Shown: positions 25,180 to 30,294 of the stretch, one piece after another | How the letters are laid out: each line of letters begins with the position of its first letter | Position numbering within the stretch: position 1 is the first letter of the stretch | IMG/VR virus record: IMGVR_UViG_3300034374_006883 | Location: 1-30,294 of that record | Origin: a virus | Reading direction: 5' to 3' (one strand) | DNA length: 30,294 nucleotides | Made by a program: the position numbers and the translations under genes | Notes under the pieces: model-generated | Told to the model about the DNA's origin: nothing | Database searches by the model: none | The model's input: only the letters and a program-made list of their open reading frames with translations

Positions 25180-25827
25180 TTATTTTTTAATAACAGATTC
25201 TAAAAACTCAACTAAATCCTTCCTCGAACAATTAGAGAAGAAATCCGTCATAGTCTTATACTTACCATCTTTATCATAATTCTTAAGAGGAACTAACAAT
25301 ATCGTCTTAGTAATACCAATCTTAGCTAGATTCTTAGCAATAGATTCAACTGATGTTTTAGACCTAGGTGTTTTCTCTGTTATAAAGCTTAAATCAATTT
25401 CTTTTTTAGGTTTTCCACCTCTAGCTTTTTCAACCAACTCCTTTCCTTTGTTTACAGCTTGATTCTTTTCAATGCTACCTTGCTTGCTTTTAGCGTTTTT
25501 AACCTCTTCTTCAGTAGCAAAGTTATCTGAATCTCCTAATCCTAAAGTTTTAAAAGCTCTACCTATAGCAGATGTTTCACAGTTCTCAAGCCATGAGGTT
25601 TCGTTTATATCACCAAACCCTTCTCTCTCAAGAGCAGTTCCCGTAGCTAAGAGTCTGTTGTTTGGATCAAATATCATTGCTCTAATAATAACCTCATGCT
25701 TTTCTTTAACATAAGATTCTCTCATTATCTCTGTTATTATAGCGTGATTAGGATATTCTTTCTTAAAAGTTTTCATCCTAGTTGCTACTCTTTCGTAGTC
25801 TTCGTTGTAATTGTTACCTTTCTTCAT
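25180..25827 (-). CDS. Putative recombination protein (single-strand-annealing type)
   Basis: A 215-residue protein. The conserved ENCETSAIGRAFKTLGLG (about residues 81-98) followed by an acidic stretch recalls a motif in phage Rad52/ERF-superfamily annealing proteins and related ssDNA-binding proteins (E-T-x-A-x-G-R-A-L-x-x-L-G). A Lys-rich C-terminal half (about 105-215) follows. With the YqaJ exonuclease at 18651 it could form an exonuclease-annealase pair. The motif similarity is from memory, so the family name is tentative. Its ATG overlaps the stop of the ribbon-helix-helix gene by 14 bp. Confidence 0.55.
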   Translation of the reverse strand: MKKGNNYNEDYERVATRMKTFKKEYPNHAIITEIMRESYVKEKHEVIIRAMIFDPNNRLLATGTALEREGFGDINETSWLENCETSAIGRAFKTLGLGDSDNFATEEEVKNAKSKQGSIEKNQAVNKGKELVEKARGGKPKKEIDLSFITEKTPRSKTSVESIAKNLAKIGITKTILLVPLKNYDKDGKYKTMTDFFSNCSRKDLVEFLESVIKK

Positions 25828-25960
25828 GTCGTTCTAAATATATTTTTATGTATTCTGTTACTATATCGCTAATTGTGTGACCATAAGCATTGCATTTGAT
25901 TTTTAGCTTCTTATGCAGCTCTTTAGGTATTCTTACATTTATCCTGCTATCCTTTACCAT
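25814..25960 (-). CDS. Ribbon-helix-helix (Arc/CopG-like) regulator, 48 aa
   Basis: A short protein whose opening strand RINVRIPKEL, then KKLKIKCNAYG, then a helix TISDIVTEYI is the standard RHH fold pattern, with alternating polar strand residues and a turn Gly before the second helix. The length fits a minimal dimeric repressor. It overlaps the upstream gene by 14 bp (25947-25960) and the downstream one by 14 bp (25814-25827), so three genes share a continuous operon. Candidate operators are the repeats at 26640-26690 upstream of the operon; that link is inference. Confidence 0.75.
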   Translation of the reverse strand: MVKDSRINVRIPKELHKKLKIKCNAYGHTISDIVTEYIKIYLERHEER

Positions 25961-26315
25961 CTTTTAGTTTTTTTAAATCTTCATCACTAACTTCGGTTAC
26001 TTTACCTTCGTTTAAAGCGTCAATAAAGGATGAAAGTTGTGATACTTGATAGATTGATAGGTTTGCCATTTTCTGAAATACATCCTCATATATCTTTTGG
26101 ATGCCTTGAGATAGTTTAATATCTTCTTCAGACTTATACAAACCTTTCTCTACCTTCACTACTTTTCTTTCTAAGGCTTCTAAGAACTTATTACCCCAAA
26201 GTTTAACATCATGTTCATACATTGGTGTTTCTTTTAAATCCTCTGCGTTTTCTAATAAAATAACAGCGTTACTTACGTAGCTTGTTAAAAGCTTTTTTAA
26301 TTGTTCTTCTTTCAT
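25947..26315 (-). CDS. Hypothetical helical protein, 122 aa
   Basis: Entirely helical, highly charged (Glu and Lys) with no membrane segment and no recognised domain. The C-terminus overlaps the start of the ribbon-helix-helix gene. It is preceded by the zinc-ribbon gene with a gap of 5 bp. Function unknown. Confidence 0.5.
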   Translation of the reverse strand: MKEEQLKKLLTSYVSNAVILLENAEDLKETPMYEHDVKLWGNKFLEALERKVVKVEKGLYKSEEDIKLSQGIQKIYEDVFQKMANLSIYQVSQLSSFIDALNEGKVTEVSDEDLKKLKDGKG

Positions 26316-26320
26316 GTTTA

Positions 26321-26488
26321 TTAAATAGATCGTCCTAAGTTATCCATACGACCTAGATTAGGTCTTGAGATTTTTTGAGACATTTGTTTTTTACATTTTT
26401 TACACATAACCTCTTCGTCATGTTTTTTAACCAGATGGTTTAGCTCTTCGTGAGAGCAGTGTCTGCATTTGTAATCAAATATTGGCAT
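26321..26488 (-). CDS. FmdB-like small zinc-ribbon protein, 55 aa
   Basis: MPIFDYKCRHCSHEE at the start and MCKKCKKQM at residues about 28-36 give C8-x2-C11 and C29-x2-C32, the CxxC...CxxC of the FmdB / Zn_ribbon_8 family. It ends in a basic tail (SRPNLGRMDNLGRSI). It is the first gene after the attenuator-like control region, so it leads the operon. It may bind nucleic acid or act as a small regulatory protein; exact role unknown. Confidence 0.75.
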   Translation of the reverse strand: MPIFDYKCRHCSHEELNHLVKKHDEEVMCKKCKKQMSQKISRPNLGRMDNLGRSI

Positions 26489-26555
26489 TTTTATTATGTT
26501 TTAACGTGAGTACACAATAATAGTGAAAATATATGTTTATCCAATGGTTTTTATT

Positions 26556-26619
26556 AAAAAAAATAAAAAAGTGTAATTGCAACCTCGTAAACTCGGCAGT
26601 CGGTCAACCTCAATTACAC
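26556..26619 (-). terminator. Hairpin plus T-run (element B): terminator / attenuator
   Basis: On the - strand GTGTAATTG (26619-26611) and CAATTACAC (26579-26571) form a 9-bp closing stem around a 31-nt loop, followed by TTTTTTATTTTTTTT (26570-26556). Its stem and loop are homologous to element A at 15169-15211 (same GTGTAATTG arm and GCAAC, TCAA, CTCAATTACA parts). Because it lies between a 17-codon leader ORF and the zinc-ribbon operon, it can act as an attenuator. Confidence 0.7.
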
Positions 26620-26639
26620 GGGTATTATGAAAAATATAT

Positions 26640-26690
26640 TTTACAAAATGCGCCTATTTTGTAAATAATAGTTTACTTTGCGCCTATTTT
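26640..26690 (-). repeat. 30-bp-spaced direct repeats and a 9-bp palindrome
   Basis: TGCGCCTATTTT occurs at 26649-26660 and 26679-26690, exactly 30 bp (about three helical turns) apart. TTTACAAAA (26640-26648) and TTTTGTAAA (26657-26665) form a perfect 9-bp inverted repeat whose 8-bp spacer is the start of the first direct repeat. These are operator-like, and they also lie within the 17-codon leader ORF, where they encode the two N-R-R triplets. Confidence 0.6.
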
Positions 26691-26694
26691 TCAT
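26641..26694 (-). CDS. Putative 17-aa leader peptide with strong Shine-Dalgarno
   Basis: On the - strand AGGAGG, 5 nt before an ATG at 26694, starts MKNRRKVNYYLQNRRIL and then TAA. The SD is the only canonical one I found directly before a start in the window. The peptide has two N-R-R triplets encoded by AAT-AGG-CGC each time; AGG-CGC pairs are rare in this genome, where Arg is mainly AGA. It lies 67 bp downstream of the 26762-27046 gene and upstream of terminator-like element B. This is the layout of a leader-peptide attenuator, not proof of one. Confidence 0.5.
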   Translation of the reverse strand: MKNRRKVNYYLQNRRIL

Positions 26695-26761
26695 ATTAAC
26701 CTCCTCTCTTTTTATTTGTAGTTTAGTTATTTTGTTAAAGTATTGTCTCAATTTTAGTATA

Positions 26762-27046
26762 TTATTGGGACAAAAAATCACCATGTATATTAAATGAGTA
26801 ATAAATATCTTTTTCTAAGAAATCTTTTGATATTTTTTTAGGGGAAGAAAAACCAAGTTTTTTACAAACTTCTTCAGTAAGTGGAGTAATGAAAAATCCA
26901 TCTTTTTTTTCGACTAAAAACCTACCCCCTTCTTTGTTTAGGTAAACAAAAGATATACCGTATTTTAATAGATTGTTCATATTGGTCTTGTTATTTCCTG
27001 CTCTTGACTTATCAGTGTTCTGTTGTTTTACTCCCGAATAGCTCAT
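26762..27046 (-). CDS. Hypothetical protein, 94 aa
   Basis: A basic N-terminus (about 1-30), then a beta-like domain (KYGISFVYLNKEGGRFLVEK) and a helical, Lys-rich C-terminus. No family is recognised. It ends just before the leader/attenuator region. Confidence 0.45.
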   Translation of the reverse strand: MSYSGVKQQNTDKSRAGNNKTNMNNLLKYGISFVYLNKEGGRFLVEKKDGFFITPLTEEVCKKLGFSSPKKISKDFLEKDIYYSFNIHGDFLSQ

Positions 27047-27057
27047 TTTTTTTACTT

Positions 27058-27393
27058 TTAAAAATTAATTTTATAAGCACCATTGTCGCACATTTTGCAT
27101 TGTTCATCCTCTCCACATGATCCACAACACTCCGAGTAAGGATACTTATTACAAGAACTAGATTTATCTATATAAACACTTCCTTTTCCATCACAATAAG
27201 GACAATCAATTATTTTATCTGTTAGATGTTGCTCCGCTTCTGCTCTTAAGAATAAATCATCTCCTTGTTTATATCTGTAGATTGATTCATCACAAGATGT
27301 TTCAAAGAAGAGTAAAGTTTCCTGGTTGTTTATATTTAAAAAAACAGAAACCTCATATCCATCTTTTATCTCTTCTATTGAATTTATCTTCAT
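27058..27393 (-). CDS. DnaJ-type zinc-finger-like Cys-rich protein
   Basis: A 111-residue protein. The N-terminal half is beta-like. The C-terminal half (about 64-105) contains CPYCDGKG, a CC pair followed by SCG, and CKMCDNG, the CxxCxGxG style of the DnaJ Cys-rich zinc-binding region. There is no J domain. It may stabilise a host or phage protein or bind RNA; this is unknown. It lies in a series of small - strand genes with 9-11 bp gaps. Confidence 0.65.
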   Translation of the reverse strand: MKINSIEEIKDGYEVSVFLNINNQETLLFFETSCDESIYRYKQGDDLFLRAEAEQHLTDKIIDCPYCDGKGSVYIDKSSSCNKYPYSECCGSCGEDEQCKMCDNGAYKINF

Positions 27394-27402
27394 TGGTTTT
27401 TT

Positions 27403-27714
27403 TCACTTGTTTAATCTGTCTGCTACTTTCTTTAGTCCCTCTATGTCGCCAAGAGTAAGTGTGTCACCTTGCTCAACTCTGGAGAATAAATCTAAAACGG
27501 CATCTGTTAGCATTACGTGATCTTTCACTAAATCTTCAACTAAGCTACAAAACTTAACCCTAAATTCAGATGTTGTTTTATACTTTTTAAATAATTTTGG
27601 ATCATTAGGCGTGAACTTACCATCTTTTGTTGCTGAAGATAAACCCTCTAGCTTTCTTTTTTCTTTTTCTAAAATGAAGTCTACACCAGCTTTTATTTTT
27701 TCTAAATCTGTCAT
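27403..27714 (-). CDS. Hypothetical helical protein, 103 aa
   Basis: A charged, mainly helical protein without a recognised motif. It lies 13 bp after the excisionase-like gene and 9 bp before the DnaJ-zinc-like gene. Nothing in it points to a function. Confidence 0.5.
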   Translation of the reverse strand: MTDLEKIKAGVDFILEKEKRKLEGLSSATKDGKFTPNDPKLFKKYKTTSEFRVKFCSLVEDLVKDHVMLTDAVLDLFSRVEQGDTLTLGDIEGLKKVADRLNK

Positions 27715-27727
27715 TTTTTTTTATTTT

Positions 27728-27928
27728 TCATATAGAATCTACATCACCATCTTCAAACTTAGTTTTATAGATCCTAATATAATCTTCTCCTTTTATTTTT
27801 CTCCGATGCAGCTTACCTTGATACACATCTTTTAAAATAGTTTTTTCATTCTTACTCATTTGTTCCGCATAGACTTCTAAAGGAACGTAAACACCGTCTG
27901 GAAACTTAATTCTAATCATTGATTTCAT
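27728..27928 (-). CDS. Excisionase/MerR-type HTH small protein
   Basis: A 66-residue protein. PLEVYAEQMSKNEKTILKDV, then YQGKLHRRKIKGEDYIRIY, follows the short HTH_17/excisionase pattern (helix-turn-helix then a basic wing, G-K-L-x-x-R-K-I-x-G). It overlaps the end of the DnaA-domain-IV-like gene by 17 bp. A small DNA-binding regulator or Xis-like factor is likely. No integrase is seen in the window. Confidence 0.65.
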   Translation of the reverse strand: MKSMIRIKFPDGVYVPLEVYAEQMSKNEKTILKDVYQGKLHRRKIKGEDYIRIYKTKFEDGDVDSI

Positions 27929-28556
27929 TTAATAATTGTGGTAATTCTCTTCTTAATGCTTTTTTAAAGGATGTGTTATTGCAGTAACCGAAGAAGCTGT
28001 TGTTTATAAATGATAAACTTTTACCGCTTGCTATAGATTCTTTTATATCCTCTTCATAAGTGTGATACGTTGCTTTAGCCCTGGATAATTTTTTAACCTC
28101 AGTGTCTATATTTACATTTCTATAAAACTGAGATAAATCTACTTTAAACTTATTCTCTTTTATTTTTAAGAAATGATTGCAAAAAGCATCCCCGTAAGCA
28201 ACTTTTATATTATAAAGGTGTAAATCCTCCTCGTAGGTTTTAAAGTGGTTTAAAATAGTCGTCCTATCTCTTTTTGCTATCATTGCTGCTGTTTTAACAC
28301 TGTCTGAAGCTCTATGATTCTTAATTCTGTCAGCTAATGTATAACAGAAGATAACAAACGGGCATAAGTCTTCATTTGATCTTGATTTTGGAATAAGTGT
28401 GTCAACATCAAAATAATCCATAACCTCGTTAGCTATTGATAGAACTTCTGGGCTCTTTAAATTAATATCTACTAAAGATTCTTCATGATTTAAACCAGAT
28501 TGCCTTAAATCATGGTAAATTTCTAGTTCTTTTTCGCTGTAGTTCTTCTTAAACAT
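27912..28556 (-). CDS. DnaA-domain-IV-like DNA-binding protein (copy 2)
   Basis: A 214-residue protein. Residues about 40-111 contain YFDVDTLIPKSRS, a following helix (FVIFCYTLADRI) and AKRDRTTILNHFKTYEED, which fits the DnaA domain IV signature (R-D-x-T-T-I/V-x-H). The C-terminal segment SGKSLSFINNSFFGYCNN...SFKK parallels the C-terminus of the protein at 16083-16712, so the two are paralogues of the same two-part architecture. It has no AAA+ domain. The gene overlaps the MazG-like and the HTH genes at its ends. Confidence 0.7.
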   Translation of the reverse strand: MFKKNYSEKELEIYHDLRQSGLNHEESLVDINLKSPEVLSIANEVMDYFDVDTLIPKSRSNEDLCPFVIFCYTLADRIKNHRASDSVKTAAMIAKRDRTTILNHFKTYEEDLHLYNIKVAYGDAFCNHFLKIKENKFKVDLSQFYRNVNIDTEVKKLSRAKATYHTYEEDIKESIASGKSLSFINNSFFGYCNNTSFKKALRRELPQLLNEIND

Positions 28557-28941
28557 TGTCTATTATTTTTCTCAAATTAGGTTCTGAAAAAGTTATTGGT
28601 TTTATAACCTTACCTTTATCGTTTTTTACAACTCTACCATCCCATAGCTTACTCATATTGGATCTATGTACTTCTTTGAAGGCGTTTTCTAATTGTGCAA
28701 CGCTGAGTCCATGCTTGTAAGATATTCCGAAAAGCAAATATAGCATATCTGTTATAGCATCCAAAACTTCCGTTAAATCTTTTTCTTCGCAAGCTTTTTT
28801 ATATTCGTTTAACTCTTCAAGCATCATTGAATATTCTAATTCATAGCTTTGTTTGGATATTAATTGAAATTTACTGTTTGATTTTATTTCAAAAGCGTTA
28901 TTAAAATCTCTTCTTAATTCGTAGTAATCTTCTGTTTTCAT
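28549..28941 (-). CDS. MazG-like / PRA-PH nucleotide pyrophosphohydrolase
   Basis: A 130-residue protein. MMLEELNEYKKA (about 39-50, with E42, E43 and E46) and LDAITDMLYLLFGI (with D61 and D65) form the E-x-x-E...E-x-x-D metal-binding helices of the MazG/phosphoribosyl-ATP pyrophosphohydrolase group. The C-terminal DGRVVKNDKGKVIKP...PNL is the extension seen in phage members. It probably hydrolyses a nucleotide triphosphate to monophosphate and pyrophosphate. In phages, MazG is linked to nucleotide or alarmone pools; which substrate applies here is not known. Located after palindromic element C. Confidence 0.8.
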   Translation of the reverse strand: MKTEDYYELRRDFNNAFEIKSNSKFQLISKQSYELEYSMMLEELNEYKKACEEKDLTEVLDAITDMLYLLFGISYKHGLSVAQLENAFKEVHRSNMSKLWDGRVVKNDKGKVIKPITFSEPNLRKIIDNV

Positions 28942-28957
28942 GTTTTTAGTTTTTAAA

Positions 28958-29038
28958 ATAACACCATAACGCTTCGCGTGACGGCTTCATAACAGTCAGC
29001 AATAACAACCTATCGGCAGTTTATTGCTTTGGTGTTAT
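28958..29038. repeat. Palindromic spacer element C (attC-like)
   Basis: ATAACACCA (28958-28966) pairs with TGGTGTTAT (29030-29038). Inside, AGCAATAA (28998-29005) pairs with TTATTGCT (29021-29028). AACGCTTCGCG at 28968-28978 is identical to 15179-15189 in element A. The stop codon of the 65-residue gene (29035-29037) is in the outer arm. The size and nested arms recall integron attC sites, but no integrase is visible, so attC-like is descriptive only. Confidence 0.65.
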
Positions 29039-29273
29039 GCACCATTAAGGTAGCCTTGTGTTTTTAAAAACTCCCTCATAGCATCAACAACTTCTTTATC
29101 ATTTTCTATCAGTTTTCCTTTAACGAAAATATCACCATTATCACAAAGTTTTATTATCTCATTATTTACATTAGTAAAAAAATGTATTGTGTTACTTTCA
29201 AATTTTTTACCTGTTAATTTTAAATCAGTCATATTATTTATTTTTAGTTATTAATTAACGGTGCATAACACCA
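29030..29273. repeat. 14-bp inverted repeats flanking a small gene
   Basis: TGGTGTTATGCACC (29030-29043) and GGTGCATAACACCA (29260-29273) are exact reverse complements of each other. The 65-residue gene (29035-29232) lies between them and its stop is inside the first copy. A further partial copy (ATAACACCA) is at 28958. The arrangement resembles a cassette or a mobile miniature element. Confidence 0.8.
29035..29232 (-). CDS. Hypothetical protein, 65 aa, flanked by inverted repeats
   Basis: A small basic/acidic mixed protein with no recognised domain. It has a beta-like N-terminal half (KFESNTIHFFTNVNNEIIKL) and a helical C-terminus. The stop TAA is part of the 14-bp inverted repeat, a feature of cassette genes. 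Function unknown. Confidence 0.5.
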   Translation of the reverse strand: MTDLKLTGKKFESNTIHFFTNVNNEIIKLCDNGDIFVKGKLIENDKEVVDAMREFLKTQGYLNGA

Positions 29274-29436
29274 TATAAAATTCATTTCGTTCCTCAACGT
29301 ATTTTATACAATACGTTATATTTAATGCTACGATAGTGCTTCCTTTTTAAACGCTTCTGGGTATTTAATTTTGTCTCTATTTATTTGGTTCGTGTAGGCT
29401 ACTGCTCATACACGGTAACGTTAGCAACAATGGTAA
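29238..29436. other. Spacer with nested hairpins, no gene seen
   Basis: Contains the right inverted-repeat copy (29260-29273), an 8-bp hairpin AACGTATT (29296-29303) / AATACGTT (29310-29317) with a 6-nt loop, and a 6-bp hairpin CGTGTA (29391-29396) / TACACG (29409-29414). A stopless-start fragment reading YPEAFKKEALS then stop occurs on the - strand near 29330-29365, but it has no initiation codon. It looks like a spacer from earlier cassette-like events. Confidence 0.5.
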
Positions 29437-29637
29437 CTAAATATCATCATCACTTGCTATTTTTTCTAAGTTATTATGTATATCAAGTGCTTCATCTACA
29501 CTTTTACCAAATATTAGCATCAATTCAGCAGTTGTGGCATATCCAAATGGTTCATCTAAACCACTATTGCTAACATCAGATATATGTAATTTTTTATCTG
29601 TGTCATCAAGTTCATCATTCTTATTATCTTTCTTCAT
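29437..29637 (-). CDS. Hypothetical acidic protein, 66 aa
   Basis: Acidic (many Asp and Glu), probably soluble, with no recognised motif. Very acidic small proteins are often DNA mimics or anti-restriction peptides, which is speculation here. It is followed by the spacer with nested hairpins. Confidence 0.4.
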   Translation of the reverse strand: MKKDNKNDELDDTDKKLHISDVSNSGLDEPFGYATTAELMLIFGKSVDEALDIHNNLEKIASDDDI

Positions 29638-29700
29638 GTTATTTAAGTCTATTGTTTCAATTTAAGAAAAACTACACATATCTGTAACCGTTATAAACAA

Positions 29701-29940
29701 CTACTTTACTTTTCCATCTCTAACACATTTAGGTAGTATAACATCTTTAGTTGTTGATTTAATAGCACTCCTAACTATTTCAGTAGTAGGATTTATAACA
29801 TTATTAACTTTAAGTTGTTCTAAAACCCAATCTGTTCTTTTTAACAAACTATCAATATAATTTGAACTATCCCTATCTCTACATTCTTCAACTTGTTGCT
29901 TTAGTTCTTCTATCAGTAATATTATTTCTTTGTTTTTCAT
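29701..29940 (-). CDS. Hypothetical helical protein, 79 aa
   Basis: A mainly helical, charged protein with no recognised domain. Just downstream of its stop is TATAACGG followed by TATGTG on the - strand, one of the recurrent junction motifs. Function unknown. Confidence 0.45.
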   Translation of the reverse strand: MKNKEIILLIEELKQQVEECRDRDSSNYIDSLLKRTDWVLEQLKVNNVINPTTEIVRSAIKSTTKDVILPKCVRDGKVK

Positions 29941-29989
29941 CTCTTTAATTCGTTAATAACTGTGTTTAGTTGTGACATTGTGTGTAATG

Positions 29990-30196
29990 CTAAGGTAAAG
30001 TCAATCCGTTTTCTTCAATTTCAAACTGCCAATACTTAGTATTATTCTTTTCAATTCTCATTTTACTCCAACTTTGTCTATACCAAATCAATTCGTAAGG
30101 GTTTTGTTTCTTTTCAGCAGAAGCACTACACACAACATTGTGTATAGCACATTGCTTCTCTTCCTTTTTGCTAAATAATTTCTTAATCCAATTCAT
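29990..30196 (-). CDS. Hypothetical protein, 68 aa
   Basis: A basic protein with several Trp and two Cys (QCAIHNVVCSASAEKK near residues 15-30). No recognised domain. It is flanked on its upstream side by a palindromic spacer (30217-30286). Confidence 0.45.
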   Translation of the reverse strand: MNWIKKLFSKKEEKQCAIHNVVCSASAEKKQNPYELIWYRQSWSKMRIEKNNTKYWQFEIEENGLTLP

Positions 30197-30216
30197 ATCT
30201 TTTAAATTTAAGTTAG

Positions 30217-30286
30217 TGCTTATAACGTGTTATACACTCGCCCGTTATGCGTAACTATATTTTGCCACTAATTACCGTTTAGTGGC
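30217..30286. repeat. Palindromic junction at the right end
   Basis: GCCACTAA (30264-30271) and TTAGTGGC (30279-30286) form a perfect 8-bp stem with a 7-nt loop. On the - strand a GCATAACGGG...GTGTATAACACG block follows. It probably belongs to the junction to the next cassette-like gene outside the window. Confidence 0.55.
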
Positions 30287-30294
30287 TATTTATA

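Noticed and set aside
29330-29365. Fragment YPEAFKKEALS resembling the start of some transposase HTH proteins
   Set aside because: No initiation codon in frame and too short; likely chance or an untraceable remnant.
29937-29978. 13-codon ORF (MSQLNTVINELKR) on the - strand whose TGA overlaps the next ATG
   Set aside because: Position suits a leader peptide, but it has no SD and no neighbouring terminator; too short to support.
1-30294. CRISPR array or insertion sequence
   Set aside because: No regularly spaced repeats beyond two copies and no transposase gene were seen.

Overview
The window looks like part of a tailed phage (or prophage) of a flavobacterial-type Bacteroidota host. The DNA is very AT-rich, arginine is mostly AGA and leucine mostly TTA. 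Almost no gene has a Shine-Dalgarno sequence: starts sit behind A/T-rich leaders. The tail-fibre motifs and the holin also resemble those of Bacteroidota phages. The host assignment is inference.

Layout. Positions 1-14813 are on the + strand and hold late genes. First comes a block that looks like a podovirus DNA-ejection set: a small hydrophobic protein (9-716), a 54-residue protein, a 523-residue helical protein and a giant 2259-residue protein. It is followed by a tail-associated protein, a 923-residue fibre/spike with a beta-helical C-terminus and two small proteins, one of them DUF1353. The lysis cassette closes the arm: holin, M15 endolysin and a small membrane protein. Portal, capsid, terminase and DNA polymerase are not in the window. 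Positions 14810-30294 are on the - strand and hold early, replication and accessory genes, so the two arms converge at about 14812. A 13-bp-stem terminator lies there, inside the 3' end of an HNH nuclease gene.

The - arm, in transcription order from the right end, has these parts: (a) small accessory genes separated by palindromic spacers (30294-29030); (b) a MazG-like pyrophosphohydrolase, a DnaA-domain-IV-like protein, an excisionase-like HTH protein and small zinc-binding proteins (28941-26762); (c) a 270-bp control region that looks like a transcription attenuator; (d) an operon with a zinc ribbon, a ribbon-helix-helix protein and a probable recombination protein; (e) Prim-Pol/helicase and an SSB-like protein ending in a terminator; (f) a 54-residue protein, two SH3/KOW-like small proteins behind identical 20-bp leaders, and a miniature histidyl-tRNA-synthetase-like protein; (g) a YqaJ-type exonuclease, a terminator and a Mre11-like metallophosphoesterase; (h) a second DnaA-domain-IV-like protein, small proteins and the HNH nuclease. 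Prim-Pol/helicase, SSB-like protein, exonuclease and the putative annealing protein probably form a replication/recombination module.

Most worth following up: the leader-peptide/terminator attenuator at 26556-26704, which has a strong Shine-Dalgarno and paired rare arginine codons; the 210-residue HisRS core with no tRNA-binding domain; the two DnaA-domain-IV-like proteins; SSB-type acidic tips on both the SSB-like protein and the primase-helicase; the hairpin covering the holin start codon; and a family of attC-like palindromic elements between small genes.
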